A DNA stretch of 64,000 nt from Planctomycetota bacterium (GTDB taxonomy: Bacteria > Planctomycetota > UBA1135 > GCA-002686595): contig JACKHV010000002.1 in assembly GCA_020638835.1 (NCBI GenBank), forward strand, positions 372,001 through 436,000. Direction: 5' to 3'. The notes under the pieces were generated by a model, which was not told the origin of the DNA, made no database searches, and saw nothing but the letters and a program-made list of their open reading frames with translations. This document shows, piece by piece, positions 39,595 to 47,987 of the stretch; the stretch's first letter is position 1; the number at the start of each line of letters is the position of its first letter. Position numbers and translations under genes: made by a program.

Positions 39595-40968
39595 ATGCAG
39601 TCGGATCAAGGATCCCAGAAGCCCGCCGGGCACTCCGCCTTCACCGACTTCCTGCACTCGCAGGTCGCGGGCAGCGTGGTGTTGCTGGTCTGCACGATCG
39701 CCGCGCTCGCCATCGCGAACTCGCCCCTCGCAGACCGCTACTTCGACGTGGTCAAGACCTACGTCGCGGTGACCTGGGACGGCGCGCCCGTCTCGCTGTT
39801 CGGCAAGAAGTTCGCCCTCTCGGTCCAGCACTGGATCAACGACGGCCTGATGGTGATCTTCTTCTTCGTCGTCGGCCTCGAGATCAAGCGCGAGGTCGTC
39901 GTCGGCGAGCTCTCGAACCTGCGCAAGGCGGCGCTCCCCGTCAGCGCGGCCATCGGCGGCATGCTCGTGCCCGCGCTGATCTACTACTGGCTGAACCCGA
40001 GCGGTCCGGCCTCGAACGGCTGGGGCGTCCCGATGGCGACCGACATCGCCTTCGCGATCGGCTTGCTGTCGCTGTTCGGCTCGCGCGTCCCGACCAGCCT
40101 GAAGGTGTTCCTCACCGCCCTCGCCATCGCGGACGACCTCGGTGCCATCGCGGTGATCGCGATCTTCTACACCGAGAAGGTCAGCCTCGTCGCGCTCGCC
40201 GGCTCCGGCCTCTTCCTGGGAGCCATCGTTGCGATCAACAAGCTGGGCGTGCGGCAGAATTGGGCCTACGTCCTGCTCGCGCTGGGAGCTTGGGCCTTCG
40301 TGCTCGCCTCCGGCGTCCACGCGACCGTCGCCGGCATCCTCGTCGCGATGCTGGTTCCCGTGAAGAGCGTGATCGACCCGGACCAGTTCCTGCGGACGGC
40401 TCGCGCTAGCCTCGATCGGCTGCAGTCGGCGAAGCTCTCGCGGCACAGCGCCGTGGAGGACCCCGCGCAGATGGCCGCGCTCGACGACCTCTTCCAGACG
40501 GTCGACGACATGCGCCCCGCGGGCCTCGCGCTCGAGCACCAACTGCACCCCGTGCAGGCCTTCTGGATCCTGCCGATCTTCGCCTTCTTCAACGCCGGTG
40601 TTCCGCTCGACGGCGCCAGCGTCTCCGCGGCGGTGGAGAGCCCGATCAGCTGGGGCATCGTGCTCGGTCTCGTCGTCGGCAAGCCGATCGGCGTGCTGCT
40701 GTTCAGCTGGCTGGCCGTGAAGTCCGGCCGCGCGAGCCTGCCCGACCGCGTCGACTGGGGTCAGATCCTGGCCGTCGGCAGCCTCGCGGGCGTCGGTTTC
40801 ACGATGTCGATCTTCATCAGCGAGCTCGCCTTCCAGGCAGATCTGGTGAACACGGCGAAGGTCGGCATCCTCGTCGCCTCGGTCGTCTCCGGCGCGATCG
40901 GTCTCCTGCTGCTCGCGCGTTCGCTGCCGCGCGCGAACGCGTCCTCCACTCCCCTCGATCCGACTTGA
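39595..40968 (+). CDS. nhaA: Na+/H+ antiporter NhaA
   Basis: A 457-residue membrane antiporter with about 12 helices. Signature stretches are HWINDGLMVIFFFVVGLEIKRE, MATDIAFAIGLLSLFG and ALAIADDLGAIAVIAIFYTE; the last holds the Asp pair that binds Na+ and H+. NhaA exports Na+ in exchange for protons and controls pH and salt, which suits a marine or saline habitat (inference). The NodT-like gene starts 8 nt downstream, so the two may share a transcript although their functions are unrelated. Confidence 0.95.
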   Translation: MQSDQGSQKPAGHSAFTDFLHSQVAGSVVLLVCTIAALAIANSPLADRYFDVVKTYVAVTWDGAPVSLFGKKFALSVQHWINDGLMVIFFFVVGLEIKREVVVGELSNLRKAALPVSAAIGGMLVPALIYYWLNPSGPASNGWGVPMATDIAFAIGLLSLFGSRVPTSLKVFLTALAIADDLGAIAVIAIFYTEKVSLVALAGSGLFLGAIVAINKLGVRQNWAYVLLALGAWAFVLASGVHATVAGILVAMLVPVKSVIDPDQFLRTARASLDRLQSAKLSRHSAVEDPAQMAALDDLFQTVDDMRPAGLALEHQLHPVQAFWILPIFAFFNAGVPLDGASVSAAVESPISWGIVLGLVVGKPIGVLLFSWLAVKSGRASLPDRVDWGQILAVGSLAGVGFTMSIFISELAFQADLVNTAKVGILVASVVSGAIGLLLLARSLPRANASSTPLDPT

Positions 40969-40976
40969 TCCACGCC

Positions 40977-42443
40977 ATGCGCACAAGGCCCCGCTCGACT
41001 TCGCTCTACGCCGCGCTGCTGACGCTCCCCTTCGCATCCGCCTGTCGGGTCGGGCCGCAGTACCGGGAGCCCGAGCTGCAGCTCCCCGACCAATGGCACC
41101 AAGCCGTCTCGGAGGAACTCGCGGCCGAAAGTGGTGACTTCCGCACGTGGTGGACCGTCTTCGGCGACCCGACGCTCGACGCGCTGATCGACCGCGCGGC
41201 GGCGGGGAACCTGAACCTCGAGATCGCCGCGGCTCGGGTGCGCGAAGCCCGCGCGTTGCGGCGCATCGTCAAGGCCGACCGCGTCCCGACGGTCGACCTC
41301 ACCGGTGAAGCCGGGCGCACGAAGCTCTCCGACTCCGTCGACCCCTTCGCGCGCGGCGCCTACGACAGCTACCGCCTCGACTTCCAGGCGAGCTGGGAGC
41401 TGGACGTCTGGGGACGCGTGCGCAGCTCCGTCGACGCCGCCGGCGCGGACATCCAAGCGACGGAAGAAGCGCTTCGCGATCTCCTCGTGCTGCTCTACGC
41501 CGAAGTCGCGATCAACTACGTGGACCTGCGGACCTACCAGGCCCGCCTGCGCTTCGCGGAAGGCAACGTGGCCGCGCAGGAGTCGACGCTGAAGCTCGTC
41601 AACGACCGCTTCGACGCGCAACTCGTGCCGGCGCTCGACATCCGCCAGGCGGAGATGAACCTCGCGCGCACGCAGTCGCTGCTGCCGACCCTGCACCAGA
41701 ACTCCGCGCGTGCCGCGCACCGCATCGCCGTGTTGTTGGGTTCGGAACCCGGCGCCGTGTACGAGCTGCTCGAGCAGACCGGCGCGATCCCCGCGAGCGA
41801 CGCCGCCGTGCAAGTCGGGATCCCCGCCGAAGTGCTGCGCCGCCGCCCCGACATCCGCCAGGCCGAACGCGCGCTCGCGGCGCAGACGGCGCGCATCGGC
41901 GTGGCCGAGGCCAACCTCTACCCGCAGTTCGCGCTGACCGGCCGCTTCGGCTGGGACGCGCTCAGCGGCTCGGACCTCCTCACCTCCGGGACCCAGGCCT
42001 GGGGCATCTCGATCCCCTTCCGCTGGAACCTGTTCGACCGCGGTCGCATCAAGGGCGACATCGCGGCGCAGGAAGCGCGGGCCGACGCCTTGCAAGCCGG
42101 TTACGAACAGACCGTGTTGCTCGCGCTCGAGGAGGTCGAGAACTCGATGGTCTCGCTCACCACCGAGCGCGACCGCGTCGGCTACCTGCAGGCTTCCGCG
42201 GACGCCGCCCAACAGGCCGTCGAGCTCGTGCGCGAGCTCTACAACGCCGGTCTGAAGGACTTCCAGCCCGTCCTCGACTCCGAGCGCACGCTGGCCGAGC
42301 AACAGGACGCCCTGGCCTCCAGCCAGGGGCTGGTCGCCCGGGAGCTGATCGGTCTCTACACTGCGCTCGGCGGCGGCTGGGACCCCGAAGCCGACGTCGA
42401 GGCGCTCGTCGCCTCCGACCGAGACGAGAGCGACTCCCGCTGA
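40977..42443 (+). CDS. TolC/NodT-family outer-membrane efflux lipoprotein
   Basis: A 488-residue outer-membrane factor. It carries a lipoprotein signal (lipobox ASAC) followed by VGPQYREPELQLPDQW, the NodT/OprM signature. FGDPTLDALIDRAAAGNLNLEIAAARVREARA and IGVAEANLYPQFALTG mark the two structural repeats of the trimeric alpha-barrel channel. Such channels work with RND or MFS pumps and a periplasmic adaptor. No adaptor or pump gene is next to it here; the closest neighbours are nhaA and a PhnD-type operon. An upstream TTG at 40965 gives a slightly longer alternative start. Confidence 0.9.
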   Translation: MRTRPRSTSLYAALLTLPFASACRVGPQYREPELQLPDQWHQAVSEELAAESGDFRTWWTVFGDPTLDALIDRAAAGNLNLEIAAARVREARALRRIVKADRVPTVDLTGEAGRTKLSDSVDPFARGAYDSYRLDFQASWELDVWGRVRSSVDAAGADIQATEEALRDLLVLLYAEVAINYVDLRTYQARLRFAEGNVAAQESTLKLVNDRFDAQLVPALDIRQAEMNLARTQSLLPTLHQNSARAAHRIAVLLGSEPGAVYELLEQTGAIPASDAAVQVGIPAEVLRRRPDIRQAERALAAQTARIGVAEANLYPQFALTGRFGWDALSGSDLLTSGTQAWGISIPFRWNLFDRGRIKGDIAAQEARADALQAGYEQTVLLALEEVENSMVSLTTERDRVGYLQASADAAQQAVELVRELYNAGLKDFQPVLDSERTLAEQQDALASSQGLVARELIGLYTALGGGWDPEADVEALVASDRDESDSR

Positions 42444-42541
42444 ACCGTACGCCCGCCGGCCACGACGCCCCGATGTCGCGTCGAAGCTCGCGGGACTTCC
42501 ACTCCTCACCGCACCTTCCCGCAACGACAACGAGAAGCTTG

Positions 42542-43447
42542 ATGCAACACCGAATCACCCGCCGCGCCCTCGCGGCCACCGTCCTCGGCCTCTGCGCCTT
42601 CGTCAGCTCCTGCAGCACGGAGGACGTCTCCGCCGGCGAGAACAAGCTCGTCTTCACGGCGATCCCCAACGAGAACACCACGGAGCTGATGCAGAAGTTC
42701 CAGCCCGTGGCCGCCTACCTCGAAGCCCAGCTCGGCGTGCCGGTCGAGTACAAGCCCGCGACGAACTACGAGGCCTCGGTCGAGTTCTTCAAGAACGGCG
42801 ACGTGCAGCTCGCGTGGTTCGGCGGTCTGACCGGCGTGCGCGCGCGCGACGCAGTCTCCGGCGCCACCGCCATCGCCCAGGGCGTCGCCGACCCGAAGTA
42901 CCACTCGTACTTCATCGCGAACGCGGACACCGGGCTGAAGCCGGGCAAGGACTTCCCGATGGGGATCGCGGGCAAGACCTTCACCTTCGGCTCGCCGGGT
43001 TCGACCTCCGGCCGCTTGATGCCGGAGTACTTCATTCGCAAGCACAGCAAGCAGTCGCCGGCGCAGTTCCTGGCGGGTGACCAGATGAACTTCTCGGGCG
43101 CGCACGACGCGACCGCGAAGGCCGTCGAAGCGGGCACCTTCGACGCCGGCGCGCTCGACTACAAGGTCTACGACCGCATGGTCGAAGAGGGCAAGCTCGA
43201 CCCGGCCAAGTGCGTCGTGATCTGGCAGACGCCCGACTACGCCGACTACAACTGGACGGCTCACCCGGTCCTCGAGGAACGCTTCGGTGCCGGCTTCACG
43301 AAGAAGCTGCAGACGGCGCTGATCGCGATGAAGGACCCGGCCCTGCTCGCGGCCGTCAACCGGCCGGAAGGTCTGATCGCCGCCTCGAACGCGGACTTCG
43401 AGGACCTGCGCCAGCTCGCCATCGAAGTCGGCCTCGTTCGCCAGTAG
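42542..43447 (+). CDS. PhnD-family ABC transporter substrate-binding lipoprotein, candidate selenate-binding clade
   Basis: A 301-residue periplasmic-binding protein with lipobox VSSC (Cys24). The PhnD-like fold shows FTAIPNENTTELMQKFQPV, VQLAWFGGLTGVRAR, IAQGVADPKYHSYFIAN and the ligand-loop GSPGSTSGRLMPEYF. These stretches look closest to the clade annotated as putative selenate-binding proteins (TIGR04553-type), which tends to occur in genomes that use selenium, rather than to phosphonate PhnD. That assignment is recollection-based and needs an HMM check. First gene of the ABC operon 42542-46071. Other possible ligands are phosphonate, phosphite or phosphate. Confidence 0.8.
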   Translation: MQHRITRRALAATVLGLCAFVSSCSTEDVSAGENKLVFTAIPNENTTELMQKFQPVAAYLEAQLGVPVEYKPATNYEASVEFFKNGDVQLAWFGGLTGVRARDAVSGATAIAQGVADPKYHSYFIANADTGLKPGKDFPMGIAGKTFTFGSPGSTSGRLMPEYFIRKHSKQSPAQFLAGDQMNFSGAHDATAKAVEAGTFDAGALDYKVYDRMVEEGKLDPAKCVVIWQTPDYADYNWTAHPVLEERFGAGFTKKLQTALIAMKDPALLAAVNRPEGLIAASNADFEDLRQLAIEVGLVRQ

Positions 43448-43499
43448 TAGCGACGGGCGCGCTCGGCCCCGTGCCGAGTGCGCCGCGCAGATCAAGGCG

Positions 43500-44285
43500 A
43501 TGACTGCCTCCTCCACGGCGGGGAGCGCCATGGCGCTCTCCTTCGACCGCGCCTCCGTCGACTACGGCGGAGGCGTCGGCGTGCGCGACGTCACGGCGGA
43601 GATCCGCCCCGGCGAAGTCGTCGCGTTGATCGGACCGAGCGGCGCGGGCAAGAGCAGCTTGCTGCGCATGATCCACGGCGGCTTGGCACCGACGAGCGGG
43701 CGCGTCGTCGTCGACGGACGTGAGCCGTCGCAGCTCGAGGACGCCGAGCTGCGCCGCTTGCGCACGGGCATCGGCGTCGTGCGCCAGGATCTGGGGCTGG
43801 TCCCCAACCTCAGCGTGGCGCGCAATGTGATCGCGGGCTCGCTCGGGAGGCGCTCGCGCTTCGCGGCCTGGAGGTCGATGGTCCTGCCGCGCATGCCCGA
43901 GCTCGAGGCCGTCCATGCGCGGCTCGAGCGCCTCGGCATCGGCGACAAGCTCTTCCAGCGCGTCGACCAGCTCTCCGGCGGCGAACAGCAGCGCGTGGCG
44001 ATCGCCCGCGCGATGTACCAAGGGCCGCGCTTGATGCTCGCCGACGAGCCGCTGTCGGCGCTCGACCCCACCCGCTCCCGCGAGGTCCTCGAGTTGTTCG
44101 TCGAGCTCGCCGGCGAGAGCGGTGCAACGCTCGTGCTCAGCCTCCACGACGTCGAACTCGCGCGCGCCTGCGTGCCGCGCCTGATCGGTCTGCGCGACGG
44201 ACGCGTTCACTTCGACGATGCCTCCGAGCGGCTGGGCGACGACGAGCTGCGTTCGCTCTACCGCATCGCGGGAGCCCCGGGTTGA
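43500..44285 (+). CDS. PhnC-like ABC transporter ATPase
   Basis: A 261-residue ATP-binding subunit. Walker A GPSGAGKSS, Q-loop VRQDLGL, signature LSGGEQQRVAIARA, Walker B LMLADEP with the D-loop SALD and the H-loop LSLHD are all intact. It powers import through the two permeases downstream. The ATG at 43500 is used; a second ATG 10 codons later is possible. Its TGA overlaps the TTG start of the first permease. Confidence 0.93.
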   Translation: MTASSTAGSAMALSFDRASVDYGGGVGVRDVTAEIRPGEVVALIGPSGAGKSSLLRMIHGGLAPTSGRVVVDGREPSQLEDAELRRLRTGIGVVRQDLGLVPNLSVARNVIAGSLGRRSRFAAWRSMVLPRMPELEAVHARLERLGIGDKLFQRVDQLSGGEQQRVAIARAMYQGPRLMLADEPLSALDPTRSREVLELFVELAGESGATLVLSLHDVELARACVPRLIGLRDGRVHFDDASERLGDDELRSLYRIAGAPG

Positions 44286-45154
44286 ACGACCTGCGGCGTC
44301 CGTTCCCGCTCGGCCCGCGCGGCCGGCTGCTGGTCGCCTTCGCCTTCGCCGGGGCGCTGTCGTACTGGTTCCTGGGCCTCTCGCTCTCCGGACTGCTCCC
44401 GGCGCGCGGCGCGGGTGACCAGCTCGGCGCGTTCTTCGGCGCCGCGCTGCATCCGGCCGTCGACTACGAGGCGAGCTGGGTCCCCGAGGGTGCGCCGCCC
44501 TTCCTCTCGAACGTCGGGCGCGCGATGCTCGAGACGCTGCTGCTCGCCGCGGCGGCGATGAGCTTCGCGATCCTGCTGTCGATCCCGCTCGCGCTCTGGA
44601 CCTCGACGAGCTTCTGGCAACGACAGTCGCGCGGCGCGGCGGGGATCGCGCGCAAGAGCAAGCTCGGTCGTGCGCTACTGCCGTTCGTGCGCTTGGTCAT
44701 CGCCTGCATGCGCTCCGTCCACGAGCTGCTCTGGGCGGTCGTGCTGCTCGCCGCCTTCGGTGACCACCACTTCCTCGCCGTGCTCGCGATCGCGATCCCG
44801 TTCGCCGGAACGCTCGCGAAGGTCTACTCGGAGATGCTCGACGAGGCGCCGACCGACTCGAGCGAAGCGCTCGCCGAGGCCGGACTGGCGCCCGGCTTCT
44901 GCTTCGCGCTCGGTCGGCTGCCGCGCGCGTTGCCGGACATGACGGCGTACACCTTCTATCGCTTCGAGTGCGCCGTGCGCTCCTCCGCGGTGATGGGCTT
45001 CTTCGGCTTCCCGACGATCGGGTACTACCTGAAGCTCTCGTACGAGAACCTCTACTATCGCGAGGTCTGGACCTGGCTGTACGCCTTGATCGTGCTCGTC
45101 CTCGTCTTCGAGGCCTGGAGCGCGAGGCTGCGGCGGAGGTGGGTGGCGCGATGA
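44282..45154 (+). CDS. PhnE/PtxC-like ABC transporter permease 1
   Basis: A 290-residue inner-membrane permease with about six hydrophobic segments. The EAA-type loop that contacts the ATPase reads EALAEAGLAPGFCFALGRLPRA, followed by YTFYRFECAVRSSAVMGFFG, a hallmark of PhnE-type permeases. TTG start at 44282 overlaps the ATPase stop, and its TGA overlaps the next ATG. It pairs with the second permease as a heterodimer. Confidence 0.9.
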   Translation: MNDLRRPFPLGPRGRLLVAFAFAGALSYWFLGLSLSGLLPARGAGDQLGAFFGAALHPAVDYEASWVPEGAPPFLSNVGRAMLETLLLAAAAMSFAILLSIPLALWTSTSFWQRQSRGAAGIARKSKLGRALLPFVRLVIACMRSVHELLWAVVLLAAFGDHHFLAVLAIAIPFAGTLAKVYSEMLDEAPTDSSEALAEAGLAPGFCFALGRLPRALPDMTAYTFYRFECAVRSSAVMGFFGFPTIGYYLKLSYENLYYREVWTWLYALIVLVLVFEAWSARLRRRWVAR

Positions 45155-46071
45155 GCCGCGTCGAAGAGATCCGTCGGCTGCGGCGAGAGGCGCCGCGGAG
45201 TCGCTTCCTGCGCTGGTCCGGCGTGGCGTTGGGCGCGCTCGTGGTCGCGTCCTGGTCTGACACAGAGCGTTGGCCGTTCGCTCTGTTCCGCGGACAGCGC
45301 GTGCACAACCTCGAGCGCTTCCTCGAGCGCGAGCTGGTGCCCTATCCGCTACGCAACGGTGACAGGGGTCCAGCGGACCTCTTCGGCTGGGCGCGTGACC
45401 TGTTCGCCGCCAAGGGTGGTGAGGCGACGCTGTCGACCCTCGCGATCTCCGCGCTCGCGATCCTGCTCGCCGCGGCGTGCGCGTGGACGCTCGGTCCCCT
45501 GGCCGCGCGCAATCTGTCGACGGCACGGCCCGCGGAAGACCTCCAGGGCAAGCCGGAGTCGCGCGCGTGGCGCGCCGTCCGCGGCGCGACCTTCGCGCTC
45601 TTCGTCGCGCTGCGCGCGCTCCCCGAGTACATCCTCGCCTACTTGCTCGTCGCGCTGCTCGGTCCGGGACACGCCTGGCCCGCGGTGCTCGCCCTCGGCG
45701 TGCACAACGCCGGCATCCTCGGGCGACTGTCGGCCGAGAGCGTCGAGAACCTCGAACCCGCTCCGCTGCAAGCGCTGCGCACGAGCGGCGCCCGGCGCTC
45801 CGACTTGATCGTCGCCGCGGTCTGGCCGCTCAGCATCAACCGCTGGCTGACCTACTTCTTCTACCGCTTCGAGACCTGCGTGCGCGAGTCGACCGCGCTC
45901 GGGATGCTCGGCATCGCCAGCCTCGGCTACTGGATCAGCGACGCGCAGGCGAACCACTACTACGACGAGGTGTTCTTCTTCGTCGGGCTCTCCGGCCTGA
46001 TCGTGGTCGTCGCGGACTTCGCCTCCGCGCGCGCCCGGCGCTCGCTGCGCGAGGGCGACAAGCTGCGCTAG
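45151..46071 (+). CDS. PhnE/PtxC-like ABC transporter permease 2
   Basis: A 306-residue permease with about six membrane segments. Its cytoplasmic loop QALRTSGARRSDLIVAAVWP and the downstream YFFYRFETCVRESTALGMLG match the first permease and the PhnE family. The genes of the operon (binding protein, ATPase, two permeases) make a complete importer. No phosphonate-degradation genes (phnG-M, phnX, ptxD) lie nearby, which is one reason to consider a different oxyanion as substrate. Confidence 0.9.
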   Translation: MSRVEEIRRLRREAPRSRFLRWSGVALGALVVASWSDTERWPFALFRGQRVHNLERFLERELVPYPLRNGDRGPADLFGWARDLFAAKGGEATLSTLAISALAILLAAACAWTLGPLAARNLSTARPAEDLQGKPESRAWRAVRGATFALFVALRALPEYILAYLLVALLGPGHAWPAVLALGVHNAGILGRLSAESVENLEPAPLQALRTSGARRSDLIVAAVWPLSINRWLTYFFYRFETCVRESTALGMLGIASLGYWISDAQANHYYDEVFFFVGLSGLIVVVADFASARARRSLREGDKLR

Positions 46072-46098
46072 GGCCTGCGTCACGAGTGGCGCAGACTC

Positions 46099-46599
46099 CT
46101 AGTCCTGGAACCGGAACTCGGGGACGCCGCGTCGGCGACGCATCCAGTTCAGCGTGCGCTGCACGGGACGCTTGCCCACGACGCAGAGCACCAACCGACG
46201 CTTGCCCGGGAACTCCAGCATCAGCACGCCGACGAAGATCGTCAGCAAACCCTGTCCGGGCAGCACGAGCATCGCGATGCCGGCCAGCACGCAGAGCGCG
46301 CCGAAGGCGTTGCGCAGGATCCTCAGCGTCAGCGCGACCGCCGGGTGCAGGTCGCGCCACGCGTGACGCGGGGCGCGACGCTCCAGGAACTCGTCGACGG
46401 GCAGCGCGCCGACCAAGAGCGGGACGAGCAGGAAGGTCGCCACGAGCAGCGTGAACGACCCCACGCCCATCCAGAAGAGCAGCTCGCGGTGCGCTTCGCA
46501 CCACTCGAGCGCGTGCGCGAAGAGGTCTCTCAAGGGCGACTCGTTCGGCTCACGAGCCGACGCGTCGGTAGCTCGTCCGCTGACGCACGCGGAGCTCAC
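46099..46599 (-). CDS. PGPGW-like small transmembrane protein
   Basis: Up to 166 residues with two membrane segments near 43-66 (LLFWMGVGSFTLLVATFLLVP) and a longer hydrophobic region at 96-125 that includes VLPGQGLLTIFVG. The motif LPGQG followed by Leu-rich segments matches the putative transmembrane PGPGW family, of unknown function. The start is uncertain: GTG at 46599 overlaps the upstream gene by 50 nt, and the TTG at 46533 would avoid this. Cotranscribed with the DUF1579 lipoprotein gene. Confidence 0.65.
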   Translation of the reverse strand: MSSACVSGRATDASAREPNESPLRDLFAHALEWCEAHRELLFWMGVGSFTLLVATFLLVPLLVGALPVDEFLERRAPRHAWRDLHPAVALTLRILRNAFGALCVLAGIAMLVLPGQGLLTIFVGVLMLEFPGKRRLVLCVVGKRPVQRTLNWMRRRRGVPEFRFQD

Positions 46600-47176
46600 C
46601 GGAGACGTCGAGCGCGTAGTTCTCCATCACGAAGTTGTCGAGGTCCGTCGCGCGCAACAGCGTGCGTCCGACCGCGAGGCGACCCGTACGCGGATCGCGG
46701 ACCTGGATCGTGAAGTCGATCCCGCGCCCCATGAGCACGCCTTCGCCGCGCGCGATGGGCATGCCCGTCGTGCGGCCGGAGACCCACAGGAACTCGTACT
46801 GCTTCTGCAGCAGGTCGTAGCCGAGCAGGCCGGCTCCGTGCACCTCACCGCCCTCCGCCTCGGCGCTCGTGTTCCAGATCAAGTAGCGGCCGTCGAGCAC
46901 GGACTGGATCTTCCCGGTGCCGCGCGCGGAGACGACGCCGGGTTCGCCGCCCTCCATGTTGCGCAGCTCGAAGCTCCAGTCTCCGACCAGCTGCTGCAGC
47001 GCTTGGTGCTGCGGTCCGGGCTCGATCGGTTGCGCTTGCGGCGCCTCCTCGGCGGCCGCGCGGGAGCCGCTGGGATCGTCGGCCGTGGAAGTCACGCAGG
47101 AGGCGAGCAGGCAGAGGGCGAGCGCCGCGCCGCGGAGCGACCGGGGGACGCGGACGTCCTTGATGTTCTGGTTCAT
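46550..47176 (-). CDS. DUF1579-family lipoprotein
   Basis: A 208-residue protein with a lipoprotein signal (LCLLASC, Cys about 27). The mature part opens with a low-complexity linker, then HQALQQLVGDWSFELRNMEGG, a phrase typical of DUF1579 (a beta-barrel of the lipocalin or nitrobindin type). It continues GRYLIWNTSAEAEGGEVHGAGLLGYD and FLWVSGRTTGMPIARGEG. Members are often found in planctomycetes; their ligand is not known. Confidence 0.75.
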   Translation of the reverse strand: MNQNIKDVRVPRSLRGAALALCLLASCVTSTADDPSGSRAAAEEAPQAQPIEPGPQHQALQQLVGDWSFELRNMEGGEPGVVSARGTGKIQSVLDGRYLIWNTSAEAEGGEVHGAGLLGYDLLQKQYEFLWVSGRTTGMPIARGEGVLMGRGIDFTIQVRDPRTGRLAVGRTLLRATDLDNFVMENYALDVSGELRVRQRTSYRRVGS

Positions 47177-47458
47177 GGCGTGTGTTCGTCGGGAGCGCGG
47201 ACAGGCTAAGCGAGTCGCGGGTCAAAGGCACGTCGGTCCCGGGCGGCAGAGCGGAGCATGGCGCGGCGGCCCCCTGACTCATCGAGTGGACACAGTCTCA
47301 CGGAACGGTCAGCGGCGCCGCACGCTTCCTGCCGGCACCTCTTCGGAAGACCTTGCCAGGTCGCCACTTAGGGAATCGGGCCGCCTGGCACGCGCCTCGC
47401 CATGGTCCCCCGTCGCAGCGCCGCACTCCGCGCCGCTCGCAGCACCCAAGAGGTCGCC

Positions 47459-47875
47459 ATGCAACGCCCGCTCTTCGCTCTCCTGCTCGCCTCCGCCGCC
47501 CTCGGCTTCGCCCCCGCCGCTTCCGCGCAACGCGCGCTCGGCTCCCCCGTTCCCGAGGCTCGTCCGGTCACCGTCACGCAGTTCCACCACCGGCACGACC
47601 GGGACTTCGACCGCTACCGCCGCACGAGCCGGGTGCAGGCGCCGCAACGCGTCTGGGTCCCCGGACACTACGAGATGCGCCAACGCGAAGTCGTGATCCC
47701 CGGCTGCACGGAACGACGCTGGGTGCCGGCACGCTTCGAGACGCGCTACGACTCCTGCGGACGTCGCTTCACGGTGCAGATCAGCACGGGCCACTGGGAG
47801 CTCGTCCGTCAGCCCGACCGGATCGAGATCCGCACGGAACGCGTCTGGGTCGCCGCGCACTGGCGCACCTGCTGA
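47459..47875 (+). CDS. Small secreted YXWXGH-like repeat protein
   Basis: A 138-residue exported protein with signal peptide 1-24 ending AASAQ. The mature protein is rich in Arg, Trp and His and repeats a short pattern of the type WVPGHYE, RWVPARFE, STGHWELV, WVAAHWRTC. This resembles small YXWXGH-repeat envelope proteins. The ATG follows AAGAGG by 6 nt. It is followed by a terminator hairpin at 47940-47966. Function unknown. Confidence 0.7.
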   Translation: MQRPLFALLLASAALGFAPAASAQRALGSPVPEARPVTVTQFHHRHDRDFDRYRRTSRVQAPQRVWVPGHYEMRQREVVIPGCTERRWVPARFETRYDSCGRRFTVQISTGHWELVRQPDRIEIRTERVWVAAHWRTC

Positions 47876-47939
47876 GCGACGCTCCGCGCAACTCGCGCAC
47901 ACCGGACCGGCGGTGTCGGATGGGGACCGGTTCGGCTAG

Positions 47940-47966
47940 CCCCCGCGGCCTTCTCTGCCGCGGGGG
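47940..47966 (+). terminator. Terminator hairpin between convergent genes
   Basis: CCCCCGCGGC (47940-47949) pairs perfectly with GCCGCGGGGG (47957-47966) around a 7-nt loop, and CGCCCCTTTG follows. It lies between the small secreted protein and the EgtD-like gene, and can serve both strands. Confidence 0.65.
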
Positions 47967-47987
47967 CGCCCCTTTGTCCCGCACGCT

